From: Camillea tinctor
Taxonomy: Eukaryota > Ascomycota > Sordariomycetes > Xylariales > Xylariaceae
Direction of reading: 5' to 3'
Length of the DNA stretch: 64,000 bases
NCBI GenBank assembly: GCA_022578605.1
Contig: MU394076.1
Span: 434,001 to 498,000, forward strand
This document shows, one piece after another, positions 10,986-22,957 of the stretch. Below the pieces are notes generated by a model, which saw only the letters and a program-made list of their open reading frames with translations, searched no databases and was not told the DNA's origin. Every line of letters starts with the position of its first letter. Positions within the stretch are counted from its first letter, which is position 1. The translations under genes and the position numbers were made by a program.

Positions 10986-13900
10986 TCGATCTAGTCTATT
11001 TTGTGGATGTATACACAACTTTGAACTGGAGGGGCAGGCTACCGACAGCCTTGCTACCCTGTTCTATGGAGGCGAGTGATGCCAGTAATACCACTGGCGC
11101 GATCAGACCCTGACGCACTCGCCGAGGATTAGGAATAATTTCTTATCATTTCCTCATGTTGCCTTTGGCCTTTGGCCTTTTTCCTTTACCCCCGACCGCT
11201 GCGTTGGCTCGTGCACTATTAAAAACGGATGTTGTGAGGGTTTCCTATTCTTTGTTTCTTTCTTTCTAACCGTCGCACTGGCGTGCGTAGCGCGATCATA
11301 TTGGCTAGTTGCCTTTATCTCATCCAAGAGAAACTGATTTCAATATACTGGTCTTGTAACAACATTCCCTTTGCGTCTCTTGAAAATGTGATTATTCATG
11401 CGTTGGAGTATCGTACGTATGTGATCCAGCCACCCGCTCTCCTGCGATATTATACTACGTTGCTGTATATTGATAGTGATTAACTGTAACGTTCCCGTCG
11501 TTCCAACGAGGCAGGCTTTACGGCCGTCTTCTATATGGCACTAATGTCTTGGATAGAATTCCGATACAGCCTGTTTTGCGCAATTCTGACCTTGCAAACT
11601 TACATGCAACGCCGTTTGATTTCTAGGCAAAGTAAATCCGTTTTCTTCAATCCACACAAACTGTATAACATATCACATATCCACTAAATGCCCGCTGCTT
11701 GAGTGCCTTGAGGAAATGTCTAGACAACTGCATCTGCCTACTACTACAATTCCACTAGGTATCTAATCTGGCCTGGCGTTTGATAGGCAGCAGCAAATGA
11801 AACCATTGATTCTCTCAGCTATAGCTAGACTCTCTATGCAATTTAGAGTACAGAAATATTTCACATCCAACCACCGCCACCCCTTTATCATACACTTCTA
11901 TTGAGAAAGTAGATACAATATCGCCTTGGCTCCAAAATCTCGATTCGCTCGCTCTGTCCGAATTCCTTTTTTTTTTTTTTTTTCACACAGCGTGTGCTGG
12001 TGGCAACTGCACAGCCGTCGACCGTCCCAGCTACCCAACTAATGGTGTATGTACAAGGTCGGCTTACAGCCTGATATCCATCCAGGTCAAAGTCAAGTAC
12101 CGTGTTATTCCCACCCCAGGTCAACCAGATGCTTTCAATATTTATTCGTTGGCTCTGCTGACAACTGGGCGTCCCTACGGTCGCCAGATATAACACGCCT
12201 GAGCGAAGCCCAATCTTTTTTTTTTCCTTTTTTTATCCAACCACACTGGTTGTTTAGGGTATCACTTCTATCTCTTTGATCATCTCTACACGGAAAGGGG
12301 GCAAGAAAACTAGAGGCGTGATCATTTAATCAAGTTTATAACAGCATTTCCTGGCCTAGCCTATCGTATCGACCCGTCCGCAAGTCTAGGTGGCAGCGGG
12401 AAGTCAACTCCCGTGTCCCGCGCCGTGACCAAGGTAAGCCATCTACGTATACGTACACATACACAACCACGTAAGTAGGCGTGCCCAACTTGTCTTTCTC
12501 TCCTCCCAGCTGAAGAAAAAAAAATCTTTTCAAGTACCATATCTTGGCCTTATTCGTCCTTTTGTCCTTACCTCTGGGTCTGCAATATATTTTGCTTGTT
12601 CAGCCTACGCTTTCCCGTCTTGTAAACAGCACATGCAGATGCGTGTATGTATGTACGTGTGTGCGTGTGCGTATGCGTGCGCTTGTGTGGCATGTGCGTA
12701 TAAACTTGCGTGCGCGTATATGTGTGTGTGTGTGTGTGTCCATCACTTCCAGCACACGCACACATGGTGAAGCACTAATGCACGAATGGTAGGAAAGAGA
12801 AAAGGGGGGAAAGGAGAATAGGAAAAAGAGTCGACGGTGAATCCTACCCTACCCTGCTCCTAGTGTACACACACCTAAGGTAAGGCAAGTAAAAAAAGGG
12901 TAAGGTATGTATGCATATTTGTATGTATATACCATCACACCCAAAGCAATATCCTGTCGCCTCTTCCCCTCCCCTTCCCTCCTTTAGCAGCAGGGCAGGG
13001 CAGGGCAGATCAGGGCTCGCCTGGCTGGCTGGCTGGTCACAGCCCAAGCCCGGCTCAGCCCGGCGCGGGGAGGGGGAGAAGTCTTATTGGAATAACCCCG
13101 CGTCCACCCCTCTTCTTCCTTTCTCTCTTGATGATAAGAAGATTTGTGCTTTAGGTGGCCAGATGTGACTCGTGCCGGATTAGGGGTTTTACGGTAGGAT
13201 TTTTCTTTTCAGCCTCCCTCTTGCATTGATCTAGTCTAGGTTAGTGTACTTACTTATTACCTAGAGCTACATGTATTTTTTCCTGTTCTTGAAGAGCTGT
13301 TGTTTCGGCTTAGAATCTCCGGGTGAATATATCGTTACGGGTAGAAAAATCATACGAGTAACCGATGAGAAAGATAAGCCCCCTTGGTAGATTACATCAT
13401 ATAGAGAAGGGAAAGGGGAGAGCAGGAGGGTAGGTATGGGGGAAACCCAACGCCGGCGGTGACGAATGGAAGGGCATGCGTTTTCACGTGCACATAGGTT
13501 AGATATATACATCCGTACATGTATAGGTAGGTGTGTAAGTGAAATATTCAGATGCCTAATATCACCCACCTCTCCATCCAGTAGCTGTAGAATGTATATG
13601 TAGCTGTAGGACTGTCTGAATCTGGCAGGCCTGGCTTGGCTAGTCCAGCCTAGCCGCATCTATGTAGGGTGGACCTTGGCGCAGCTCTATTTGATATACA
13701 GGTTGTGAAATCATCACAAGCTCTTCTGAATGGTCATAATATTATTGGCTCGGTATCTGGCCACCATAAAAGTCCTACATATAGACCATATCGCATATAT
13801 TGATAAGTACCATTTCAGTGCATACAATAGAATGTGATTAGTTCTTAGTAAATCATATATTTCATAACACACTGTAGAAGATAGGCTTTCTTTTACGAAG

Positions 13901-15133
13901 TTTCAGAACTATTATATTATTTACACGTATACAGGAAAGACGCTTTACATGATATCCCTTTCGCATCCCATCAGACATCAGGTACCATAGGTTATTCCTT
14001 CGATAGCTCATTCCTTCGACCGAACATATCATACAACTACTGAAGTTACCCTAATGTATTTATCTCTCATCTTCGTCCTGTACTAGTAATGAATCTTGGT
14101 CTAGTTCACGCACTCGACCATTTGTACGCTTCAAGTGGACCGTCTAATACTCTCCGTACTACCCCCGTCCACCTGTTTAATACCCCGATGCGACCTTATC
14201 CGGACATTCTTTACATATTCTTCCATCTTTTGGGGGAAAACCAGAAGGGTTTCTAGTCAATAGATCTTGGTTTTGTGGAGATCGAGAATCGGTCATATTC
14301 AAACTAAGACTAAATTCGTGGAAGAAACCTATCACATTCACTTACTGCTTCACCAAATATTCAACATGAAATACCTAAATAGAATATATCAAGTAGATTA
14401 TCATCTCTTAAGTCTAATAATGATGTATAGCATGTGGATGTTATAGGAAACCACCATACTCACCATTAGGGGGAGAGGGGGGGCGGGTTAGGAGTCACCG
14501 ACGACGACCTCATTAAAGTCATAGCTACAACTAGAGAAGATTTTACACAAAAGCCAAAAGCCAAAAGCCGAAAAAAATGACACGTGATACACAGGCTCTG
14601 AGACCCGTTACTCTGTAATTCATTACATTGTATAACTCGGTGAGCTTCAGCGGTTCATCGCTTTTTTTCTCCAGTAGTAAATGTTAAGGGGCAAGTCAAC
14701 CTTATAACATGATATACAAATTCGTCAACTGCAAGAAATGAAAGCCCGGTATACTGAATATATAGCAAAATTGAGATCGTTCTTTGAATTATCCCAAATA
14801 CATATACCTTGCCGGCCTGCCTATGCATGCATCGACGAACAACACACCAAACTAAATAAATCATCCCATGGCCGAGGCACTACCACGGCCGATAAATCTT
14901 CAAGTATTATGCATTATAAAAGCCATAAGTGGAAGGGATTACATCAACCGTGTATGAAGGATAGGTGCTTCTACCTAAACGAAACAGCGAGAGTTCTAGG
15001 GTTTATGGAGGGTCACTTGACTTACCCTAAGGTAATACCAGTGCTTACCAACAGCCGTCCAAACGGGTTCAAATAAATACCTTTCATCAGTTTTGTCGAA
15101 TTATCACCAGACCTTGATACTTACAACTTCATC
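10986..15133. other. 4.1 kb intergenic region, 3' of CPC1
   Basis: No gene is recognised. It begins with the CPC1 3' UTR. It contains a T17 run (about 11967-11983), a TG/CG-rich microsatellite (12634-12740), and GGCAG and CTGG tandem units (12985-13034). An ORF at 14738-15076 (112 codons, good ATG) has no recognisable family and no protein-like repeats or motifs, so it is not called. Confidence 0.4.
12634..12740. repeat. TG/CG-rich microsatellite
   Basis: The stretch is an impure alternating purine-pyrimidine repeat dominated by GTGT, TGCG and GTAT units, ending in about ten TG repeats (12721-12740). Alternating sequences of this kind can take up Z-DNA in other genomes; here only the repeat itself is seen. 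Confidence 0.7.
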
Positions 15134-15872
15134 ATGGCAGACAAGATAGCTGTAGCCTCAGATGTAATGGACATCATATTGCTAGGAAACCGAATTTCGC
15201 AATCCCTTATTACATTATGTTCATCTTCTACAAACCAGTCCTTAGATACTCTCGAAAAGTTAAAACAGTTTCGACTGAATTTCGAAGCCATAAGATACTC
15301 CCTAGCCAAAACGGGATGGACAGGTCCAATCAACATCGAACAAGAGAAATCGCATAATATCATGGCAATGGCTATGAAAGACGTAATGAATCATGGCCTT
15401 GATTTCGTCGCGGAGTTCCTACTCACGGAGGGCGCTAACCCTCTTATCCAAATCCCAGAGGGTTCGGAGCCTGCGCTTCATCTTGCACCGAAAAAAACAT
15501 TTACCTAGGACCTTAGATATGCTCCCCAAACTGGATCGTGCCGAGATCACCAGATGTGTCGACTCAAATCGAAGGACAACGCATTTTGCAGCTCTTGAGG
15601 CAGACAACGAAAGTTGGGCAGTTATTACAATGCAATATTGTTTCGGGCAGGTCTGATGGTTGATGAGCGAGACGATTATGACCGTCACGTCTTGCGTATC
15701 GCCGCCCAAAACTTAAAAGGGTTGGAGATTTTTCTATAGATGGGTCAGGCTTTTCTTCGGTGATGTCAAGCCACCCAAGGACAAGGGCGGATTAACACTA
15801 CTTGACTATGCCCAGAAAAAATGGCAAGGAAGAAATGGTAACACACCTTCGCTCATTCTTCGAAGAAGATAG
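15134..15872 (+). pseudogene. Decayed ankyrin-like ORF
   Basis: A good start (ATCATGGCAG) opens about 120 codons of protein-like sequence containing ankyrin-like text: VAEFLLTEGANPLIQ followed by SEPALHLA. The frame then breaks at a run of seven A (15491-15497). Reading on in the next frame gives RTLDMLPKLDRAEI and TTHFAALEADNESWA. A second shift near 15640 gives AGLMVDERDDYDRHVLRIAA, and a third near 15738 gives KDKGGLTLLDYAQKKW, ending at TAG 15870-15872. Such alternation of ankyrin-like fragments over three frames fits a decayed gene of the large fungal ankyrin families. None of the breaks has convincing splice sites. The first break, in a homopolymer, could also be a sequencing error. The exact family is not known. 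Confidence 0.45.
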
Positions 15873-17212
15873 TGATGGTGAGTAAGGAGTCACACTTTAG
15901 CATCCTCGCACTAGAGCTTTATAGCATCTTGTTTGAGAGTGGACACTTAGCATAAGGTCCAACCTAGTGTAACCAGTAGAAGCTTAGCAGTTGCATATAC
16001 TTAATTAGCTGTCAATTGTGATGATAATGTTATATTGTTGATATATTGGGAATGGGAGGACCGTTATTGTCAGCTGTTGCTAGCTAAAGCCGGGCAATTA
16101 GTAGACACAGAGCAGAGCCTCTTTGTAAAAACCGATATATCGAAGCATGTCAGGCCGTCTAACGAGATGGGAATAGGGAGGTTACTAGCTTTAAAACGAG
16201 GTCCTTTCGTGGATAGGAGAATAACACAGACGCATAATAAGAAGTTAGATATGTTTGAAGGATATAATAGACTTACCAAGTTCTTTTCTCACTTAGTTAG
16301 CATGCGCCTAGCAGTATTCCGTAGAAGAGCGCGTAAAGTGTTGCATGGATTGCTTATAGTAGCTTTCGACTCACCTTTCGAATAGCGGAATATCTCGACG
16401 ATTGCTTCGTAAAGTGTCACGAGGGACCAAGCAAGTGCTTACCTAGGTAGTCAATACATTGTTGTGCGAGGAACTATGCTACTACAACTATGGATGTCAC
16501 TGTTACCTATACACAAGAACCTTCTTTGTTCCTTCCTAACCGCTGACATAAAGCGAACTAACCAAACAGACCAGGAGTGTGCCTCGTGAGGCTTCCGAAT
16601 TTAGACCCATGATTTCTTGGCTATTAGAAATGCGTCTGTCTTTCTTCAATCAAGGTCACGCATACATTAACAGGACAAGAGGGGAACAGTCCGTTTTGTG
16701 AAGCCATCTAATCCTCTGGTTCCGACGACGATCATAGGGGGTATAAGTGTATTAACTGCATGATAACTACTTACCTAGGTACGGTTTTGATCCACTCTAT
16801 AGGTATCTACCTAGATATAGGTTATTTGCACTGTTTATAGTTTAATATGCTTCGACGTATTAACAAATACCAGCTGTCCCTCAAGACATTGGCAGCTCAG
16901 ATGTTGTCTACCTAGGTAGTTCATCATACCCAACCCAATTATTAGGCCAGACCCTACCCCTCCAATAAAAAAGAAAAGAAAAGCAACCTATTCGAAACTT
17001 ACTACTTCACTCTAAAGTCATGCCCGATTGGCATTTAAAAGACGCAAATTTTGCATTTTTAGGGGGATGTGAGCATAAAGGGGGACCATCTATTTTCGGC
17101 ATATACACGTGTATACATGCTTTCCACACAACCTCCTATCCCTCCTTTATCCCCTCCATCAAACCTCTCTCCCCTTTCCCAATCTCCAACCCCTCATCAC
17201 TCAAACCCCCTC
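15873..17212. other. Intergenic region, 3' of GCN20
   Basis: No gene is recognised. Three copies of ACCTAGGT (16441, 16773, 16910) cluster here. A frame at 16035-16385 lacks an ATG start and recognisable motifs. The right end, pyrimidine-rich on the plus strand, is probably the GCN20 3' UTR. Confidence 0.4.
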
Positions 17213-19580
17213 TTAATGCTGCTTCACAACACCCGCCTCGTTCGCCTGCGCCGCGATCCTCTTCTTGTACTGCTGCACGTCGCCGGGGAACTTCCAGACG
17301 GTGCCATTCTCGCAGACCCAGAGGCTGGAGCAGACGGTCTGCAGCATGGTCACGTCGTGGGAGACCATGAGCACGCCGCCCTCGAACGCGCGCAGGGCGT
17401 CGGCCAAGGCGTCCATGGCCTCGATATCGAGGTGATTCGACGGTTCGTCCAGGACTAGGATGTGCGGCTGGGTGAGGGCGAGGCAGGCGAAGGCGACGCG
17501 CGACTTCTGACCTCCGGACAGGACGGCCATCTTCTGCAGGCCGGTGGTGCCCGTGATGCCGAAGGAGCCGAGCTGGCGGCGGTACTCCTCGTCCGAGCGT
17601 CCGGGGTACGTCTTGGACATGAAGCTGACGGCGCTCATGGTCAGGTCGAGCGCGTCGACGTGGTGCTGCGCGAAGAAGCCGATGCGCAGCCGCGAGTTCT
17701 GCGAGATGATGCCCTTGGTCGGCGATAGCTTGCCGATGAGCAGCTTTAGGATCGTCGTCTTACCCGCGCCGTTGGGCCCCACGATGCCGATACGCGAGTC
17801 GAGCTGTACGTCTAGGTCCACGTCCCGTAGGAGGATTTGGTCCGGGCTGTACCCGAAGGTGACTCCTGACATTTGTACGATCGGGGGCGACAGCTTCTCT
17901 ACTTCGGGGAATCTGAACTTCACGCTGTATTCCGTCTCCGGTGGCTCGAGAACAGGCATGCGCTCCAGTTTCTTGATACGCGATTGGGCTTCCGCGGCCT
18001 TTCCGGCATTGTAGCGGAACTTGTCAATGAAGGCTTGTAGATGGGCGCGTTGGGCCATGTTGTTTTCGTATTCCCTCTTGGCGGTCTTCTTGCGTTCTTC
18101 TCTGGTAGCGTAGAACGACTCGAAGTTGGCTCCCCTGTAGTAGTCAAGCCGTTCTGAGTGTTGATGTATGATATCTGTGGCAACTTCGTTCAGGAACGCT
18201 CTGTCGTGACTGACGACTAGCACAGTGCTTGGGTAGGTAAGGAGATAGTTGGAAAGGAAGGTGATCGAAGGAACGTCCAACATGTTAGACGGTTCGTCGA
18301 GCAGTAGTAGGTCAGGTTCACAGAAAAGGGCTCGAGCGAGAGCCAGACGCATACGCCAACCACCGGAGAATGTCTTTGTAGCGTACTGTTGTCGTTCAGG
18401 AGAAAACCCGAGACCGGCAAGGATGCTAGCTGCTCTTGATTCTGCCTTGTCCGATTCCATCTCTGCCAATTTGGCCTGGATTTCACCGAGTTTCCCATCA
18501 AGGGCTTCTCGGTCCCGGTCTAGTTTGGCTGCATCGGCTGATGTATCAGCCATGGAAGACCGCTGAGATTCGATGTCGGTGAGACGAGAGGTGATTTCCT
18601 TGCAGTATTGTTAGTCTATGCTCCCGGCGAGAGTTTAGTAGAAGTAACATACTGTCTGCTCCTTGAGTAAAACCTTCCGCCAGACGTCGGCATCCAAGAC
18701 AGCCTGCAATGCAGATGTATCATCACCGGTAATCTAGTCAGTTAGTTAGTAAGTGGTATTGGTACGTTAGTTGGGGTGTGTGGCTTACTTCTTGTTCGAC
18801 GTGAAGAATAGAGATATGCGTGGGGATAGGAAGCTCTCGCCTCGACAGAGCCCTGAGCAAGGTAGATTTACCCACACCGTTATGACCAACCAAACCATAA
18901 CGATGTCCATAGGCCAGGGTCAGGTCTGTATTTGATAAGATTCTCGTACCACCAATGCTGACATCGGCATTTTCAATCTTGATATCCTTGGTCTTGCCGG
19001 CACCACCGGAGCCGAGCTGCAGCGGGTTGACAGCCATATAGAACTCCTCGTAGCTCTGGGCGTCCTCGGGCTGGTTGAGCAGGCGAGAGGCTTCGTACTC
19101 GACATTCTTGAACTGCTTCTTGCTCTGCTTGGCGGCGATTTTGCGCTCTGCCTTCTCAAGCTTCTTACGGTCGACCTTAGACTCAACCTTGCGGGAATTG
19201 GCAGACTCGAGGTCTACAGATCCGGTAGCTACGGCTAGAGTCGACGACATGTTTCTCTGAGAGCCGACCTGAAAAGCCTGGTCGAGACGCCTGACAGCCG
19301 AGGGGCCCCGGCGTTCCCCATTACTGTTGTTGACTTCTTCGTACTTGTCAACCCACTTCGAAACCAGGGAGCGGATTTTCTCCTCGTTTGAGCCGGATGC
19401 GTTGCCGGAGGCAGAAAGCAGAAGCTCAGTGATGGCGGCAGCAGCCTCAGCTAAGGGGGACAACGCGGAAGAATCCTCGTCACCAGCCCATGCAGTAGAG
19501 GCATGTCTAAGATAGCCGACCGAGTACTCGGACACGACGGGGTCGATGTCCGGAATAACGGCTCTGATATCGGACTCCAT
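17213..19580 (-). CDS. GCN20: GCN20-type ABC-F ATPase, Gcn1 partner
   Basis: Gcn20 is a soluble ABC-F ATPase that binds Gcn1 on the ribosome and helps pass the uncharged-tRNA signal to the eIF2alpha kinase Gcn2. Exons 19580-18789, 18733-18653 and 18598-17213 give 752 residues, the length of the yeast protein. The N-terminal region (MESDIRAVIPDIDPVV, with Lys-rich helices near 130-160) is the part that binds Gcn1 in this family. ABC domain 1 has Walker A GHNGVGKST (232-240), signature FSGGWRMRLALARAL (from 368) and Walker B LLLLDEPSNMLD. Domain 2 has Walker A GPNGAGKTT (565-573), signature LSGGQKSRVAFA (from 651) and LVLDEPSNHLD. There are no membrane segments. The introns are 54-55 bp. CPC1, the final target of this pathway, lies 6 kb away. 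Confidence 0.95.
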
Positions 19581-19819
19581 GACGACCGGACCCGGAGATT
19601 AACGGAGGGGCTTCTCGGTATCGAAAGGGGATGGGACCTGGATACGTACAGTTCCGTAAAGACCAGAGTGATCCGAATTTCGCTTTTCGCTTACCCTAGG
19701 ATGAAGCTGAAATTACAATTCGGGTTCTCTCGCACTGACGTAGGTCCTAGCTGTGAAAGTTGAAATGAGATGGCTCCAGATTTCTTCCACTTTTTTGAGG
19801 TTTGTTCAGGGCTAGGTAA

Positions 19820-19870
19820 GGATGGGCTTGGGATGGCTTGGGATGGCTTGGGACGGGCTAGGGATAAGCT
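19820..19870. repeat. 10-bp tandem repeat (GGGATGGCTT)
   Basis: About five imperfect head-to-tail copies of a 10-bp unit, GGGATGGCTT with variants, lie 240-290 bp upstream of the GCN20 start codon. At 10 bp the copies fall on the same helix face. Confidence 0.75.
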
Positions 19871-22825
19871 AAGAAGTATCCACTTTTTAGGCCGGGTGTC
19901 ACAAAATGGATGCTACAGTACTTAGGCTACCTCCTGTCCTTCTTCTTGGGTCGGATAATCATCGGTTGTTCATTACCGAATACCTACAGAATGCCGAGTA
20001 CCTGATTGGTTGGCTTTTACGACTGTCAGCTTAGGTCTGGAATTCATGTTTTGCTCTGATTTTGTATGTACAGTTGTAAACCGACACTAATAACTAGAAC
20101 ACCCATTGTCAATAACACCAATTGAGGTATAACATTCGAAATGAGCCCAAGTCTTCAGTTCTTTTAAGAATTCCCCTGTATGCACTACTGACGATGATAA
20201 AGACATAGTAAGAGTTTTACTACGATATAACCTAGGAATAAATACTTAAAACCTAAGTTACTAGGTTAACCTATCTTATGTAGTATTTTCAAATGTGCTG
20301 GACTAATACATTATTTCTTTGTTTACTTACCAGACATACCCAATCTGGGCACCTTGCATGTAGTGTATGTAACTTGTAGTAGGCTTAAGCACGTGCGATA
20401 CCACATGCTCCTATACAATGACGGGATTAATGTCTTAAGAAGAGACGAACGGAGGGTTTTGTAGGTGAGTCTGTGCGAATCATATCATCAAGGCATCGGG
20501 GGTTTTCCCTTTTATTTTTTTAATTCATTTATTATTATTTTGATTATTATTTTATTTCACCCTGAATCGGTTATTATCAGGTACGCACATACGTATAACC
20601 TGCATACTTACCTACCTATCTACACTAACACACCCATTTATCATCTCGCGTCACCGGGGATCGACCCAACCAACCACGACATCCCGCAGGCTCGGGACGG
20701 ATCTGCCTCGGTCTGGTTACCAATTGGGGGGGAATTTGAGCGTGCGAGAATGCTGTTGCTGCTGCTGATGTCTTGCGTGCTTATTTTTATTTAGGGTGAG
20801 ACAAAAAGAGGGATTGGGAGGGTGTGTGTGTGGGAACGTGGGAACGGCACGAAGGCGCACGGCAATGACGCGACATGACTATCATCATCCAGTTTGGAGA
20901 GAAAGAGAGCGCGCCGTTGTTACGATCTGCCTTGCTTTTTCTGTGTATTGGTCCTCTATTGTCGTGGACCGAGATCCTCGTCGCGCAACATGAGTGGAAG
21001 GAAACGCGGGATCTAATTTGCGGTAACGCGGTGGCGGCGAGTGCTGATTCGCCCTGAAAGCCCCCTCGTTCCCCTCTTACCACCCCCCGTCTTCGCCGTC
21101 GTCGTCTCTTCACCAATGGCGGCGGGCTGCTCTTCAGCCAGCCAAGCCCTTCCGCCACAGACAAAGCTAAGCTTGTAGTGTGTAGCGTAGCGACATATTC
21201 CGTTGTTAGCAGCTGGGCTGGCTGGGCTGGGGCTGCTGGGGAATTCGATACCAAATCTACATATTTAGACGGGTTGTGTTCAACGGCAGGTAGACGGTAG
21301 ACCCTTGTTGCGAAGCCCCTGCGTCTACATATTGCATATTCCATTACGCGAAGGTGGTCGATCCCATCCCGCCAGGCCGGTTATCCCAGGCATGCGACAA
21401 CATGCTGCTGCTAGATGTTCATGCGACCATCTCCTGACCACAACATCTCCGCCTTGTCCCCATAGAGCATTATCCCTTTTCCATTCTTAGGCAAAGATGT
21501 TGTGTTTCTGTCTCTGTTGATATTCTCTGTAGAACGGTGTGTTCATGGCCTGCTGAAGTTGACATGGGTTAAATTCTTTTTACCCTACGTCTCTCTTTCT
21601 CTTTTTTTGCCTCTAGGATTCATAGGGGTCCAGGGGACTTTTGTCATACGTTGGTGCTGATCCCCCCTTCTGCGCGACTAGGTAATTTTTCAAAAAAGTG
21701 ATCTACCTCCTGTGGGGTTTGCATATCCTCTCTTAAGGATACGAGTTAAAACGTCATTAGGGGCGCCTGGTGGACGTGCCGTTCTGCGGATATCCGGCCG
21801 CTGAGCCTCTGTGTACATACAGAAGGAGATGCATCAATGGGGGTGGCATTGGAATGTAAATCATGAGCTTACTGCGTCACGGCTTGCTGGAACTACACGG
21901 CTAACCTAGGCTAGGTAGGTAGGTTGTTTGGCTTTTGATCTACAACTATACACCGTGGTGAAAGGTTGTAAGCTGTCAAACTACGTATATCCCCGTAGTG
22001 CATTGTATTTTTACTCACCCCTCGGAGACTTTGACCTGGTCGTGCGTTTGCTAGTGGCTTCTTAGTCTCCATACCGAGCAAGCTGGATCTGTCGACTTGA
22101 TCATCTGGATTCCAGGGATCTAGAGGTCCGACCAGACACCGCTGTGCCGGGTAAGGGGGTGAGTTTCAAGTCTACCTGCATGGAAGGATTGGGAGAGTTA
22201 TTAGTGTACATATATGATATGATATGATCTTTGTGTACATCGGGACCGGAACAAGACGTTAGGAGGAAAACCTCGCCTGCACATGATCTAGGGGGTGTAT
22301 ACTGGCAACCAAGGCAATGTATACTTGACCTCTCTTAATGTGTCGTTCTCGTTACATTGCTAACAAGATAACGAAATAGCGGCTGTATTTGGCCGTGAGA
22401 TACCAAATGTAAAAGGAACCGATTGGCGTCAACTAGGAAAGACAAAAGCCATAGCTACCGATCTTATAGATGGTTCGCCGGAAATTTTCTTGGTTGTGGA
22501 TTGCCTGTACTGTTAGCTGCGAGATGCTTGATATTCCTTGTCTCATCGTACTCGTGATGGTGTATCAACGCTGCAGGCTGTAAAGTAGAGCTCTCGTCCG
22601 ATATCACCCTTTGGGCGAGTTGCGTTCTTGTTGGATGTAAACGAAAGACAACACAACAACAGCCACTAGCTCGCTCTCAGTAACGAGGCATGTTCTAGCT
22701 ATGTCATTGCAAACCTTGGCTATCTTTGCGTGTCTAAGTTAAAACAAGGGCATTGTTAATATGGATGGAATGCCTCAAATCCTCCGATGAAGAATACCTA
22801 GTCCGGCGAAGATTCACCTCTACAC

Positions 22826-22957
22826 ATGCCCCCACGGGGATCAAATGAAAGGAACACCGGCAACGAAATCCTGCTCCCACAATCCGCTGATTCTCCACCA
22901 GAGGCCGATGAAGACTTGTTTCAAGTCGGATTTCTAGCTGCGAATACCGAGAAATAA
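22826..22957 (+). CDS. Possible small protein of 43 residues
   Basis: An ATG-initiated 43-codon frame begins MPPRGSNERNTGNEILLPQS and continues with an acidic ADSPPEADEDLFQVGF segment. Unlike the surrounding chance frames it is balanced, hydrophilic and free of low complexity. No family is recognised and no splice partners are obvious. It could be a small protein, an exon of an undetected gene, a relic or chance. Confidence 0.18.
   Translation: MPPRGSNERNTGNEILLPQSADSPPEADEDLFQVGFLAANTEK

Noticed and set aside
14738..15076. 112-codon ORF before the ankyrin-like remnant
   Set aside because: Begins with ATG, but no motif, repeat or family is recognisable; composition resembles chance frames.
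16035..16385. 116-codon frame after the ankyrin remnant
   Set aside because: Starts with TTG and lacks recognisable motifs; not supported as a gene or as part of the remnant.
20787..21344. 185-codon minus-strand ORF, Arg-rich
   Set aside because: Arg and Ser runs come from a GC-richer patch; the start has no neighbouring splice signals and no motif is seen.
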